64,000 nt of DNA from Actinacidiphila sp965342175. GTDB taxonomy: Bacteria; Actinomycetota; Actinomycetes; Streptomycetales; Streptomycetaceae. This document shows positions 1 through 9,067 of this stretch, piece after piece (position 1 is the stretch's first letter; each line of letters opens with the position of its first letter). Under the pieces are notes generated by a model, which was not told the DNA's origin, ran no database searches, and saw nothing but the letters and a program-made list of their open reading frames with translations. The stretch lies in the NCBI RefSeq assembly GCF_965342175.1, contig NZ_CBDRBL010000003.1:1-64000 (forward strand), in the 5' to 3' direction. Position numbers and translations under genes: made by a program.

Positions 1-1
1 G

Positions 2-24
2 CCGCCTATCCGCGCGACCTCTTA
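2..24 (+). repeat. Edge fragment of dispersed intergenic repeat
   Basis: These 23 bases are identical to 57898-57920. Only the right-hand end of the element is inside the window, so the rest of this copy would lie off the left edge. After the shared stretch the two flanks diverge completely. See the fuller copies at 57788-57945 and 61785-61923. Confidence 0.6.
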
Positions 25-225
25 GTTAGCCGAACGCGGCCCTCACGGCAAGGCCGGTCGCGGACGACGGCGGTCGGCGAGCCGACCGCCCGCGTGACTG
101 ACGCAGCGTCGGCTTCTGCCTCATGCACCGGCGCGGGCCGAAACGCGGGTGGAGCGCGGCGGGGCCCCGCCCGGACCGGTCAGGTGGAACTGCCGGTCCG
201 AACGGGGCCCTGGAACGGGACGGTG

Positions 226-247
226 CGGCGGCTCCTGGGTGCCGCCG
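226..247 (-). terminator. GC-rich hairpin after metallohydrolase
   Basis: A seven-base inverted repeat (CGGCGGC/GCCGCCG) with an 8-nt loop lies about 13 bases beyond the stop codon of the metallohydrolase on the minus strand. No T-run follows, which is normal for high-GC actinomycete terminators. It is short, so the call is tentative. Confidence 0.35.
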
Positions 248-260
248 GCAGCCAGCTCCC

Positions 261-2795
261 TCAGGCGAGCTTCACCCGGAAGACCTGCTGCGTCTCGTCG
301 CGCTGGGTGCGGGTCGCGCCGCGGTCGCTGGTGAACACCACGACACCGCGGTGCAGGGCAGGCCAGGTGTTGTTGCCCTGCCGGCTCACCTGGGTGGCCG
401 CGGACCAGCCCTTCTTGCGGTCGAGGGTGGCGGTGAGGACCTTCCACCGCCAGTCGGCCGAGCGGGAGTCGTACCAGACGGCGCGGACCGTGCCGTCGGG
501 GTCCACCCCGAGCCTGGCCCGCTGGCTCATCGCGTCGGCGTCGAGGGCGACGTTCTCGAACGCCGTCCACGTGGTGCCGCCGTCGGTGGAGCGGCTCGCC
601 CGCAGCTGGAGGTTGGCGCCGGAGCTCTGCAGCGCGCCGCTCTCCCAGATCGCGACGAACGTGCCGTCTTGGTCCACGGTCAGCGCCGGGTGACGGTCGG
701 AACGGTCGCTGACCTTGCTGACCTGGACCGGGTTGCTCCAGGACTGGCCCGGCGCCTTGCGCACCGACGCCAGGATCTGCCAGTTGTCGGGATCGGTGCC
801 GCCCGCGGCGGCCTGGCCGGCGGGCGGGGTGTGGCCGGTCCACAGCGGGTCCGGGTCGTAGCGGTCGTCCTGCCAGGTGATCACGGCGTGCCGGCCGTCG
901 TGGACGGCGATCGCGGGGAACAGCGAGGCGGGGTAGCGCGGGGAGCGGGTGTCCTCGGGAACGCCGGGGCTGGTGGTCTTGCCCGCGGCGGAGACGTTCA
1001 CCGCGGCCTTGTCGACGCCGACGATCTGCGCGTAGACGTCGAACGCTCCGCCGCTGTTGTCGGACCAGGCGACAAGGGGGTGCTTGTCGTCGACCAGAGC
1101 CAGCGCCGGGTGCACGGCGCGCCCCTTGCCCTTGCTGACCTTGCTCGGGGCCTTGAAGGACGTGCCGCCGTCGGCGCTGTGGGCCAGCAGGATCACCGGA
1201 CGGTGCGGCTGCTCCTTGCCCTGCTCGTCCTGCCAGACCACCCAGACATCGTCGGACGTGGCAGCGATGCGCGGGAACCGCGCGGTGGCCGACCGGCCCG
1301 AGAGGGTGGCGGACGCGGTGGTCCTGCCCTTGGCGTCGAGGCGGCGGTAGACGACCTTGCTGGCGTGGTCCTCGTGCACCTCCGCCACCACGTGCGTGAT
1401 GCCGCCGACGACCGCGACATCGGAGAAACCGGTGAACGCGCCCGGGTTGCCGACGACGAGTTCCGCCTTGTCGTGGGCGGTGTCGGCGGCCGGGAGCGGG
1501 ATCTCGGGCCGCGGAACGGCCGGAGCGCCCACGGAGACGAAGATCGGCGAGGTGGCGCCCCGGAGCTGGTCCGGCAGGTTCGGGTCGGCGTCGGAACCGG
1601 AGGCGGCGCCGGGGGAACGGGCCTCGACCCGGAACCAGCCGTGGTCCGTGTCCTTGAGGACGAGCGGAAGCTCGTAGCTCTCGTTGGCACGCTGCGGACG
1701 GTAGGTCGCGACGGGCCCCGCCGAACGGCCGGGAGCCGCGTAGACGTGGACGGTGGTGCCCTTGCCGCCCTTGACCTTCACACGCAGTGCGGCCTTCTTG
1801 GGCAGCTTGCGGCTCGGCACGACCACTTCGTCGCCGCCGATCGCTTCGAACACGCCGTCGCCGTCGACGTCCGCCTCGATCGTCAGGAACGGCCCCGCGG
1901 TGTTCTGCGCGACCGTCGTACGGCCGCTGCGGAACCCGTCGAGGATGCCCAGGACCGAGCGCTCGGCCGCGAAGACGTGTGTGGTGGGCATGCCGGGGGC
2001 GTCGACGTCCCACAGCTCGCGGAAGTGGCAGTCGCTCGCCGCCGCCACGCCGAAGCGGAAGCCCGCGTTCCACCGGTTCTCCGCGTACTCGACCTGCTCG
2101 TCGGGGCCGGTGGAGACGTTGAGTACCTCGACGAGGTCCGCGCCCTGGACGCTGGCGTTGGCGCTCGGGCCGTCCGCCGGGGTGTACTCGCCGTCGTCGG
2201 GGTGGGCCTGCGACCACACGGCGCCCTGGGCGTGGGCGTCCCAGACCGACTGCTGTACGTGGCGGAAGGGCGCGGAGCCGGGCGGGTTGGCGCCGTCCAC
2301 GATCACGTCCACGTTGCCCAGCACGATGGCGTGGGGAGAGCCGTTCGCCTCCTCGCCCGGGAGCAGCAGCAGTTTGGACGACTTCCACTGGGGGTCCCAG
2401 ACCTGGTCGTACGTCCGGTGGTCGGTCAGGGGCATGAAGTCGAGCTTGGCCTCCTCGCCCTTCGCGATCTGGTCGCCGACGGAAAGGTTGCCGGGCAAGG
2501 TCTGGTGGGACGTCTGGCGGGGACCGCTGCCGTCCGACGAGTGGTCGTCGTGGACGTGGGTGTCACCCGCGAGCCATGTCCCCTTGGGGGCCTTCTTCCG
2601 GTTGAGCGCAGAGTGCCCGCCCGCCGGCTTGACCTTGCCGCCGGCCCCGGCGGCGGAACCCGTGGCCGCCTGGGCGGTGCCCACGCCGACGCCGACGGCC
2701 ACGACGGCGGAACCCGCCATGACCACGAACCTCCGGCGGGTGAGGGCCGCCTCGGAACCGTGGTCCGGCTCGTCGGCCCGTGTTGCTGTTTCCAT
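261..2795 (-). CDS. Secreted CehA/McbA-family PHP metallohydrolase with Asp-box propeller
   Basis: An 844-aa exported protein. The start at 2795 is chosen because AAAGG lies 9 bases upstream and a twin-arginine signal follows at once (RRRF at residues 20-23, hydrophobic stretch, AQA cleavage site near 43). Residues about 72-330 form a PHP-type metallohydrolase domain: GDTHVHDDHSSDG near 78-89, a TDHR motif, then HPDD and SDCH, which give His/Asp ligands for a metal centre as in CehA/McbA phosphoesterase-like hydrolases. The C-terminal half carries repeated Asp-box motifs (SADGGTSF, STDGGTTW) typical of sialidase-like beta-propellers, perhaps for binding a carbohydrate or surface. The substrate is unknown. 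A possible PHO box lies upstream (2889-2910), which would fit a phosphate-scavenging role. The neighbouring kinase gene is on the same strand but 390 bp away, so it is probably a separate unit. Confidence 0.85.
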   Translation of the reverse strand: METATRADEPDHGSEAALTRRRFVVMAGSAVVAVGVGVGTAQAATGSAAGAGGKVKPAGGHSALNRKKAPKGTWLAGDTHVHDDHSSDGSGPRQTSHQTLPGNLSVGDQIAKGEEAKLDFMPLTDHRTYDQVWDPQWKSSKLLLLPGEEANGSPHAIVLGNVDVIVDGANPPGSAPFRHVQQSVWDAHAQGAVWSQAHPDDGEYTPADGPSANASVQGADLVEVLNVSTGPDEQVEYAENRWNAGFRFGVAAASDCHFRELWDVDAPGMPTTHVFAAERSVLGILDGFRSGRTTVAQNTAGPFLTIEADVDGDGVFEAIGGDEVVVPSRKLPKKAALRVKVKGGKGTTVHVYAAPGRSAGPVATYRPQRANESYELPLVLKDTDHGWFRVEARSPGAASGSDADPNLPDQLRGATSPIFVSVGAPAVPRPEIPLPAADTAHDKAELVVGNPGAFTGFSDVAVVGGITHVVAEVHEDHASKVVYRRLDAKGRTTASATLSGRSATARFPRIAATSDDVWVVWQDEQGKEQPHRPVILLAHSADGGTSFKAPSKVSKGKGRAVHPALALVDDKHPLVAWSDNSGGAFDVYAQIVGVDKAAVNVSAAGKTTSPGVPEDTRSPRYPASLFPAIAVHDGRHAVITWQDDRYDPDPLWTGHTPPAGQAAAGGTDPDNWQILASVRKAPGQSWSNPVQVSKVSDRSDRHPALTVDQDGTFVAIWESGALQSSGANLQLRASRSTDGGTTWTAFENVALDADAMSQRARLGVDPDGTVRAVWYDSRSADWRWKVLTATLDRKKGWSAATQVSRQGNNTWPALHRGVVVFTSDRGATRTQRDETQQVFRVKLA

Positions 2796-3185
2796 CTGCT
2801 GCGCCTTTGTGCGTGACGAACAAGTACGGGGCGCGCACCCGTTGTGCGCTGCCTCACAGAAGGACGGGTGAGCCACCTGCGGGCAACGCCGGTGTGACAT
2901 ACTGGTGAACGAATGCCATACGAGCTGACCGCGCCTCCTGCTCTCGTCACGCTGCCAGCCGCATCTTTTCTGTGCATGGGTCACATACCCCTCATGTGCG
3001 CGTGCCCCATGGGTCATTCGACCCTCATCGACAAGGTCGAACGGTTTTGGGGTGCCTCCGCCCGTGTCACCGCGCCGGACACAGCGTCTGTACACGTCCT
3101 TGGACCGTCCTCGTCGGTGGCCTCCTGTCACGGGTACGCCGGCGCCCCCGCTGTCCGGCCACACCGCCCAGGTGGTGCGGATCCG
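2796..3185. other. Gene-free stretch upstream of metallohydrolase
   Basis: I see no convincing gene in these 390 bases. They hold the upstream region of the metallohydrolase, including a PHO-box-like repeat, and a short palindrome GGGTC-ATTC-GACCC at 3011-3024 that could be an operator. Confidence 0.5.
2889..2910 (-). promoter_or_regulatory. Candidate PHO box
   Basis: On the minus strand this reads as two adjacent 11-mers, GTTCACCAGTA and TGTCACACCGG. The first matches the GTTCACC core of Streptomyces PhoP direct repeats exactly and the second matches in the TCAC core. It lies about 93 bases upstream of the metallohydrolase start. The second unit is degenerate, so this is only a candidate. 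Confidence 0.35.
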
Positions 3186-4787
3186 TCATGAGGGCGCACC
3201 GCCGGACGCGGCGTCCTCGGTGCCCGCGGCCTCGCGCCGCAGCCGGGCGAGGGCGTGGACCGTGTCGCGCGTCGCCGGGTACAGCTCCCGGTACAGACGG
3301 TGCAGCCCGTCGTATGCGGCACCCGCGGCCGGGTCCGGGACGCACCGGTCACGGACCGGATTCCACGCTGCGGTCGCCGCCTCGCCCTCCAGGTGGGCGG
3401 CCGCGAGCCGGGCGGCCCCGTAGGCGGCGCCGACGGTCACGGTGGGGATGTCCTGGGGCAGTCCGGTGACGTCGGAGACGATCCGCGTCCACAGCCCGCC
3501 CCGGGTCCCCCCGCCGACCGCGACGACCCTTTCGATGGCGGCGCCCGCCCGCCGCATGGCCTCGACGTTGTGCCGCACGCCGTGCGCGGTGGCCTCCAGC
3601 GCGGCCCGGTACAGGTCGCCGCGCGTGTGCTCGAGGGTGAGACCGGCGATCACGCCGCGCGCGTCGGGGTCGGCGATCGGGGTGCGCTCGCCCGCGAAGT
3701 AGGGGAGCATCGCGAGGCCGCGTGCGCCGACGCCGCTCTGCTCGGCCTCCGCCAGCAGGACCGCCCGGTCGGCCGCGCCGAAGAGGCCGCGCAGCCACTC
3801 GGTGACGGCTCCGGAGGTGGCCATGCCACCGGCCAGGGACCTGGTGCCAGAGTACGCGCCGACGGTGCTCCACAGCTCGGGCACCCGCAGTTGGCGGGTG
3901 ACGGTGGCGATGAGGAACATCGTCGTGCCGTACATGAGCATCAGGTCGCCCGGTCGGGTCGCGCCGACGCTGACGGCCTCCGCCCAAGCGTCGACGGTGC
4001 CGGTGAGGACGGGTGTGCCGGGTGCGAGCCCGGTCGCGGCGGCCGCCTTCGCCGTCACCGTTCCGGCACGGTCACCGGGCCAGCGCAGCTCGGGCAGCTC
4101 CATGTGCGGCCATACCGCGTCCACCCAGGGGCGGTACCAGTCCTCGGCCCCGGTGTCGTAGAAGGGCACGGACTGACTGGCCGCATGGTGGTCCAGCACA
4201 TAGGCGCCGGTGAGCCGGTGGACGAGGAAGGAGGACGGCATGAACAGCCGCCGGGCGGCCGCGAACACCTCCGGCTCGTGCTCGGCCACCCAGGCCACCT
4301 TCGGACCCACGGCCTGCGTGGAGAGGACGCTGCCGCACCGGTCGAGAACGGCCGGGCGGCCGAGTTCCGCGTCGAGCCGGGCGATCTGCGCGACGGCCCG
4401 CGTGTCCACCCCGTAGAGCACGGCCGGGCGCAGCGGCCGGCTCGCACCGTCGGCCAGCGCGACGCACGGGCCCATGCCGCTGATGCCGACCGCCGCCACC
4501 GGTCCCGGGCGTCCCACGCCGACGCCGGTTGGGCTGCTTCCGCCGCTCGCACCGCTCGCAGGGCCTGCGCCTCCCTTCGCGTCCGGGCCGCCCAGGTGAC
4601 CTGACAGCAACTCGCGGGTGATGTCGCGGAACTCCCGCCACCACACTTCGGGGTCCATCTCGACGTGTCCTGGTCGCGGGCGGGAGACGGTGTGTGCGCG
4701 CACCGCGGTCGCGATCACCGTGCCCGAGGCGTCGACCAGGACACCCTTGCTGCTTGATGTGCCGATGTCGACACCGAGGTAGGCCAT
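3186..4787 (-). CDS. FGGY-family carbohydrate kinase
   Basis: A 533-aa cytoplasmic sugar kinase of the xylulokinase/gluconokinase type, transferring phosphate from ATP to a polyol or sugar hydroxyl. The N-terminus has the actin-fold phosphate-1 motif DIGTSSSKGVLVD, and the C-terminal FGGY domain has the adenosine-binding GGGTRGGLW followed by VTVGAAYGAARLAA. Length is normal for the family, apart from a low-complexity Gly/Ser/Pro insert near residues 68-92. No sugar transporter or isomerase is adjacent, so the substrate cannot be named. The start is the ATG at 4787; no strong ribosome binding site precedes it. Confidence 0.85.
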   Translation of the reverse strand: MAYLGVDIGTSSSKGVLVDASGTVIATAVRAHTVSRPRPGHVEMDPEVWWREFRDITRELLSGHLGGPDAKGGAGPASGASGGSSPTGVGVGRPGPVAAVGISGMGPCVALADGASRPLRPAVLYGVDTRAVAQIARLDAELGRPAVLDRCGSVLSTQAVGPKVAWVAEHEPEVFAAARRLFMPSSFLVHRLTGAYVLDHHAASQSVPFYDTGAEDWYRPWVDAVWPHMELPELRWPGDRAGTVTAKAAAATGLAPGTPVLTGTVDAWAEAVSVGATRPGDLMLMYGTTMFLIATVTRQLRVPELWSTVGAYSGTRSLAGGMATSGAVTEWLRGLFGAADRAVLLAEAEQSGVGARGLAMLPYFAGERTPIADPDARGVIAGLTLEHTRGDLYRAALEATAHGVRHNVEAMRRAGAAIERVVAVGGGTRGGLWTRIVSDVTGLPQDIPTVTVGAAYGAARLAAAHLEGEAATAAWNPVRDRCVPDPAAGAAYDGLHRLYRELYPATRDTVHALARLRREAAGTEDAASGGAPS

Positions 4788-4903
4788 GACCGCATGTCAC
4801 CACACCGCCGGGCGCCGACGACGGGCAACGCGGCCGCCCTTGACGGCCTCCGCCTTCCGCGCACCGCCGCCCGTCCCGACCCGGCCCCGCCCCCGGCTGC
4901 CGC

Positions 4904-5338
4904 TCAACCCGGTGGGCGGGAAGTGCGGCGGGCCTGCTTCATCTCGGCCTCGTACAGGTGGTCGCGCCCCTGTGCGAGTTCGTCGACGAGGCGCCGTTCA
5001 AGGTCCGCGAACCGCCGGTAGTAGGTCCGGTCGTAGGACTCGACGATCTGGAAGGTCCAGTGGCCGGGGATGACATCGCGTCCCAGGATCTCCCGTTCCA
5101 CGACGTCGGCGTGTGACGCGTGACCGGCTTCCCTCAGCAGTCGGACGGTACGGTCGAGTTCGAGGTCCGCGGTCCCGGTCAGCTGGTGGAAGGAGTACAG
5201 GTGGCCGCGGGCGCGCTCGGTGGTCTCCAGTGCCTTCGACAGGGACCCGAGTGCCTCGACCGTCAGATCGGTCATCCCGGGCGGGCGCCGATGCGCGGCG
5301 TCCGGCGGCTGCTGCGGTGTGTCAGGTTCTTCGCTCAT
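4904..5338 (-). CDS. Conserved hypothetical protein
   Basis: A 144-aa soluble protein that I cannot assign to a named family. After a Pro-rich, probably disordered first 20 residues it is predicted mostly helical and charged (repeated Glu/Arg heptad-like stretches), with an aromatic patch around GHWTFQIVESYDRTYYRRF. It has no signal peptide and no membrane segment. It is on the same strand as the FGGY kinase, 116 bp upstream of it, so co-transcription is possible but not shown. Confidence 0.6.
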   Translation of the reverse strand: MSEEPDTPQQPPDAAHRRPPGMTDLTVEALGSLSKALETTERARGHLYSFHQLTGTADLELDRTVRLLREAGHASHADVVEREILGRDVIPGHWTFQIVESYDRTYYRRFADLERRLVDELAQGRDHLYEAEMKQARRTSRPPG

Positions 5339-5848
5339 CCCTGCGGTATGCCACGCGAGGGCGCCGGCCTATCGCCGTCCTCCCCCACCCGAGGGTGCGG
5401 GCCGTCGCGTGGGCCGCACGTCCGCCCCGGTCACGGCCCCTCGCCGGTGTGCACGGGGGCGGCAGGCCGGAGCGGCCGGGTGACAAGGGCCACAGCGAGC
5501 CGCCGGGGGGGACGGCGGGTTGCCCGGCGGACTCCACGGCACCTAGGATCTTGCAAAGTCAAGTAATCTGTCGGCACCACGGCGGTCCCATGCGCACGTC
5601 CACGAGTCCCCCTTCGAGCCCGCCCCGAGCGGCGGCACCCGCGGCGGACATCCGCCCGGCGGCCTGAACCGACAGGGCCCGCATCAGCCGCGCCCCCCAT
5701 GCCGGCCCAGGCCCGTGCGCGGCGACTCCCGCCGCGACCGACACAACGAGCACGGCACTTCACAGGGGCACCGGTCTGCCGCAGCACCGGGGAACGACAG
5801 GAACAAGGCGGCGCCGCATGACGCCGCACGAGCAGAGGAGGACCCGGG
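5339..5848. other. Gene-free stretch upstream of acyltransferase
   Basis: No convincing gene is seen in these 510 bases between divergently transcribed genes. The one clear feature is a locally AT-rich patch around 5545-5570 with a short palindrome (see 5550-5563). Confidence 0.5.
5550..5563. promoter_or_regulatory. MarR-like palindromic operator candidate
   Basis: CTTGCAAAGTCAAG, a CTTG/CAAG inverted repeat in an AT-rich island within very GC-rich DNA. It resembles operators found near MarR-family regulators in actinomycetes, but no MarR gene is present in the window. It could serve a distant repressor or be a promoter element of the acyltransferase. Confidence 0.3.
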
Positions 5849-6598
5849 GTGACCGGCAGATCCCACAACCCCTATGGCTTCTGGTACCGGCTGGCGGCGG
5901 CCATCGCGAAGCCCGTGCTGTTCGTCCTCGTCAAACGCCAATGGCGCGGGCACGAGCACATACCCGCGGAGGGCGGCTTCATCACCGCCGTCAACCACAT
6001 CTCGTACTTCGACCCGCTCACCTACGGCCACTTCCAGTACAACAGCGGCCGGCCGCCCCGCCTCCTCGCCAAGGCGTCCCTCTTCAAGATCCCCTTCGCC
6101 GGCACGGTGCTGCGCAAGACCGGCCAGATCCCCGTCCACCGCGGGACCGCCGACGCCGCGCTGGCGCTGAGGGACGCGATCACCGCCGTCAACAGGGGCG
6201 AGTGCGTGGCGCTGTACCCGGAGGGAACCGTCACGCGCGATCCGCAGCTGTGGCCGATGGTGGCCAAGACCGGTGCGGCGCGCATCGCGCTGACGACCGG
6301 CGCCCCGGTCATCCCCGTCGCCCAGTGGGGCGCCCACCGCATCGTGCCGCCCTACGCGCGCGGAGGCCGCGGCGACCGCCGGGTGCGGCTGGTGCCCCGT
6401 CAGGCCGTGCACGTCGTGGCCGGACCGCCGGTCGACCTCAGCCGCCACCACGGCAAGGACATCACCCCCGACGTCCTCAAGGAAGCCACCGAGGACATCA
6501 TGGCCGCCATCACCGCGCTCCTCGCCGACATCCGCGGCGAGCAACCGCCCGCCGAACGCCACTCCGTGCGCCGTTTCCCGCGTCAGCAGGCCGGATAG
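5849..6598 (+). CDS. 1-acylglycerol-3-phosphate acyltransferase (PlsC family)
   Basis: A 249-aa membrane-associated acyltransferase that would move an acyl group onto lysophosphatidic acid or a related acceptor. It has the catalytic HX4D motif (NHISYFDP; His50, Asp55), the FPEGT-type acceptor motif as YPEGT (residues 123-127) and a short hydrophobic N-terminal segment. The GTG at 5849 is preceded by a strong GAGGAGG site. It stands alone between gene-free regions, so nothing ties it to lipopeptide acylation in the NRPS locus 3.5 kb away, although that possibility should be kept open. Confidence 0.85.
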   Translation: MTGRSHNPYGFWYRLAAAIAKPVLFVLVKRQWRGHEHIPAEGGFITAVNHISYFDPLTYGHFQYNSGRPPRLLAKASLFKIPFAGTVLRKTGQIPVHRGTADAALALRDAITAVNRGECVALYPEGTVTRDPQLWPMVAKTGAARIALTTGAPVIPVAQWGAHRIVPPYARGGRGDRRVRLVPRQAVHVVAGPPVDLSRHHGKDITPDVLKEATEDIMAAITALLADIRGEQPPAERHSVRRFPRQQAG

Positions 6599-6743
6599 CC
6601 GCACGACCGCCTTCGGCTCGCTCTGTCACCGGTGGCGGGGACGGGTCGTGCGAGACAGCGCCGCGGGCCGGCGCCGTCCGGTCCGCTCGTGCCGCCGTCC
6701 GTCTCCCCGCCGTCTCCCTCCCCGCCGTCTTCTGGCCGCCGGG

Positions 6744-7127
6744 TCAGGAGGCCGTCGCGGCACGGTCGGACGCACTGCGCAGGACGCAGAACTCGTTGCC
6801 CTCGGGATCCGCCAGGACGGCCCATCCCGAACCGTCGGCTTCCCGGCGGTCGGCCACCACGGTGGCCCCCAGACCGAGCAGCCTCTCGACTTCATCCTCG
6901 CGCGAGGTCTCCGGACGCAGGCACAGGTGCAGCCTGTTCTTGCACGACTTCGGCTCGGGGACCTCGTTGAAGTACAGCGACAGCCCTGTCGGCAGGATCA
7001 CCTGCGTCTCCCTGTCCCCCGGTCCGGTGCCCGGGGGCAACGGGCGGCCGGTCACCCCGCCCCAGAACCTGGCCAGTTCATACGCGTCCGCACAGTCGAT
7101 CGCCACGTTCTGCACTGTCGAAACCAT
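6744..7127 (-). CDS. VOC-superfamily (glyoxalase-like) protein
   Basis: A 127-aa protein with the beta-alpha-beta-beta-beta vicinal-oxygen-chelate fold. The N-terminus MVSTVQNVAIDCADAYELAR and the C-terminal ADPEGNEFCVLR are the typical start and end of the second-type repeat found in actinobacterial glyoxalase-like proteins. It may bind a metal and a small molecule; the substrate is unknown. The ATG at 7127 starts the conserved fold, and longer in-frame versions extend into sequence that does not look coding. It converges on the acyltransferase gene across 145 bp. Confidence 0.7.
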   Translation of the reverse strand: MVSTVQNVAIDCADAYELARFWGGVTGRPLPPGTGPGDRETQVILPTGLSLYFNEVPEPKSCKNRLHLCLRPETSREDEVERLLGLGATVVADRREADGSGWAVLADPEGNEFCVLRSASDRAATAS

Positions 7128-7296
7128 GCGCACGAGCCTGCCAGATCCCGGAACATGGCAGAACAGCCGCGCGGAGACCGAATGCAGCGCTGCATCGATC
7201 GGTGAGCCGCTGTCACCCAACCGGGTGTCCGGGGGTGTCGATCGCGGATCGGTTGGCGCGGCGGGTTGATCCGGCGCGAACCGTTGCTTTGACTCC

Positions 7297-8763
7297 GTGC
7301 ACGTGGCGACCAACGGTTCTTCCTCCCGTACTCCGCAGTCTCTGGGAGCGGCACTGGACGGTGCGGCGATGTCGCGGCTGCACATGAGGTTCTGGCTGCT
7401 GGCCGCGCTGGGGATCCTGCTCGACGGGTTCGACTTCTTCGTCATCGCGGTGGCGAACCCGCTGATCGCCAAGGACTTCGGGGGCAGTGCGGCAGAGCAG
7501 GGGGTGCTGTCGGCGGCCGCGATCGTGGGGGCGGTGTTCGGTGCGGCGCTGCTGGGGCCGCTGGGCGACCGGATCGGGCGGAGCCGGATCTTCAAGGTCG
7601 ACCTGTGGCTGTTCGTGGTGTTCTCGGTGGCGTGCGCGTTCGCTTGGGACATCTGGTCGTTGATCGTGTTCCGGTTGCTGTTGGGGGTCGCGGTGGGGCT
7701 GGACTACCCGATCGCGGCGAGTTACGTGGCGGAGATCCTGCCCGCGCGGAACCGGGGGCGGTGGCTGGTCGGCGCGTTCAGCCTGCAGGCGGCCGGGATC
7801 GTGCTGGGGGCGGTGGTCGGAGTGGTGATCCTGCTGGTGCTGCCGGAGACGGGGTCATGGCGGCTCATGCTGGGCTTCGGGGTCCTGCCGGCGCTGCTGA
7901 TCATCGTGCTGCGGCGTAATGTGCCGGAGAGCCCCCGGTGGCTCGCGCAGAACGGGCGCGAACGCGAGGCCTGCGAGATCGCGGAAGCCATGACCGGGCA
8001 GCAATGCCATGTGACGGAGGCGGACCGTGCACGGGGCGACCCGCCGTCGGAAGGATTGACGGCTTTTGCGCAGCCCCGATTGTTCTCCAGGCGGCTGTGG
8101 CGGCGCACGGTCTTCACCGCCGTCCCGTGGTTCCTGATGGACATCGCGACGTACGGGGTGGGGATCTTCACCCCGACGCTGCTCACGGGGCTCGCACTGA
8201 GCGGCGCGCACGCCACGTTCATCTCCGAGGACATCTCCTCGACCGAGGGCACGGCGGCCCTCGACGCCTTCCTGGTGGTCGGTTTCGTGCTGGCGATCGT
8301 GCTGGTGGAACGGGTGGGGCGGACGCCGCTGCAGCTCGCGGGCTTCGCCGTGATGGCCGTGGCACTGTGCCTGCTGGCCGTCGCCGAGTCGCTGCCCGGT
8401 GGCGGCGACGGTCATCTGCCCCTGGTTCTGGCGGGCTTCGCTCTGTTCAACACCTTCATGAACCTGGGCCCGAACGCCACCACCTTCGCCCTCCCTGCCG
8501 AGGTGTTCCCTTCCGAGGTGCGGTCCGCGGGCCATGGCTTCGCGGCCGCCTGCGGCAAGCTGGGCGCGGCTCTCGGGACCTTCCTCTTCCCGGTGTTGCT
8601 GGACGCCGTCGGGACCGCCGCACTGCTGTTCGGAGTGGCCGCCACCAGCGCACTCGCCTTCGTCGTGACGTGGGCCTTCCGCATCGAGCCCCGCGGGCGC
8701 TCCCTCGAGGAGCTATCCGGTGCCGAGACAGCTACACTCGCACCGCGCGTCACCCCGCCGTAA
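7297..8763 (+). CDS. MFS transporter, sugar-porter type
   Basis: A 488-aa twelve-helix transporter of the sugar porter or metabolite:H+ symporter branch. Visible signatures are GPLGDRIGRSRIF between helices 2 and 3, PESPRWL after helix 6 and LPAEVFPSEVRSAGHG in the second half. The GTG at 7297 is the longest plausible start; ATGs at about 7369 and 7384 are alternatives closer to helix 1. It is the first gene of the rightward block leading to mbtH and the NRPS genes, so it could import a precursor or simply be an unrelated neighbour. The 304-bp gap to mbtH argues against tight coupling. Confidence 0.85.
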   Translation: MHVATNGSSSRTPQSLGAALDGAAMSRLHMRFWLLAALGILLDGFDFFVIAVANPLIAKDFGGSAAEQGVLSAAAIVGAVFGAALLGPLGDRIGRSRIFKVDLWLFVVFSVACAFAWDIWSLIVFRLLLGVAVGLDYPIAASYVAEILPARNRGRWLVGAFSLQAAGIVLGAVVGVVILLVLPETGSWRLMLGFGVLPALLIIVLRRNVPESPRWLAQNGREREACEIAEAMTGQQCHVTEADRARGDPPSEGLTAFAQPRLFSRRLWRRTVFTAVPWFLMDIATYGVGIFTPTLLTGLALSGAHATFISEDISSTEGTAALDAFLVVGFVLAIVLVERVGRTPLQLAGFAVMAVALCLLAVAESLPGGGDGHLPLVLAGFALFNTFMNLGPNATTFALPAEVFPSEVRSAGHGFAAACGKLGAALGTFLFPVLLDAVGTAALLFGVAATSALAFVVTWAFRIEPRGRSLEELSGAETATLAPRVTPP

Positions 8764-9067
8764 CGGCCCATACGCCATGTGACGCAGGAACCAGCGTCGT
8801 TCCGGGCGGCGTCCCGGCCGACCTGAGCCCCAACCGCCCGCTCCACATCGCCGGTCCGCCATCCGGCGCAACCGGCACAGCCAGGACCCGCCTGGCTCCG
8901 GACAACGAAGCGGCTCACCTGCCACCTGCCACCTGCCACCTGCCACCGCAAGATCATCCTGGAGCCGGCCGGCGGTAACTCCACGTTTGCTTGTGATCGC
9001 TACGTTTCGCGGAGTCCAGTTCCGTGCTACCGCAGGCAATGTGCACGTACATCAGAAAGAACCAGAC
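8764..9067. other. Gene-free leader of mbtH
   Basis: No gene is seen in these 304 bases. They hold the CACCTGC tandem repeat (8916-8947) and, closer to mbtH, a less GC-rich segment (about 8980-9060) that is the likely promoter region of the NRPS operon. Confidence 0.5.
8916..8947. repeat. Tandem CACCTGC heptamer, about 4.6 copies
   Basis: Four perfect head-to-tail CACCTGC units plus CACC, lying about 120 bases upstream of mbtH. Two further units occur at 9439-9452, just beyond mbtH. The function is unknown. A slipped-strand microsatellite or a binding array for a regulator are both possible. Confidence 0.8.

Noticed and set aside
24..39. Iron-box-like TTAGTTAGCCGAAC at the left edge
   Set aside because: It matches only half of the DmdR/IdeR palindrome and is far from the NRPS genes, so it does not support a siderophore reading.
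123..2816. Long plus-strand frame opposite the metallohydrolase
   Set aside because: No recognisable motif and a biased composition; the minus strand carries PHP and Asp-box motifs and a TAT signal.
6599..6743. Terminator between the convergent acyltransferase and VOC genes
   Set aside because: I found no stem of useful length in this 145-bp gap.
8916..8947. CRISPR-like array
   Set aside because: The units are seven bases long and directly abut one another, with no spacers.
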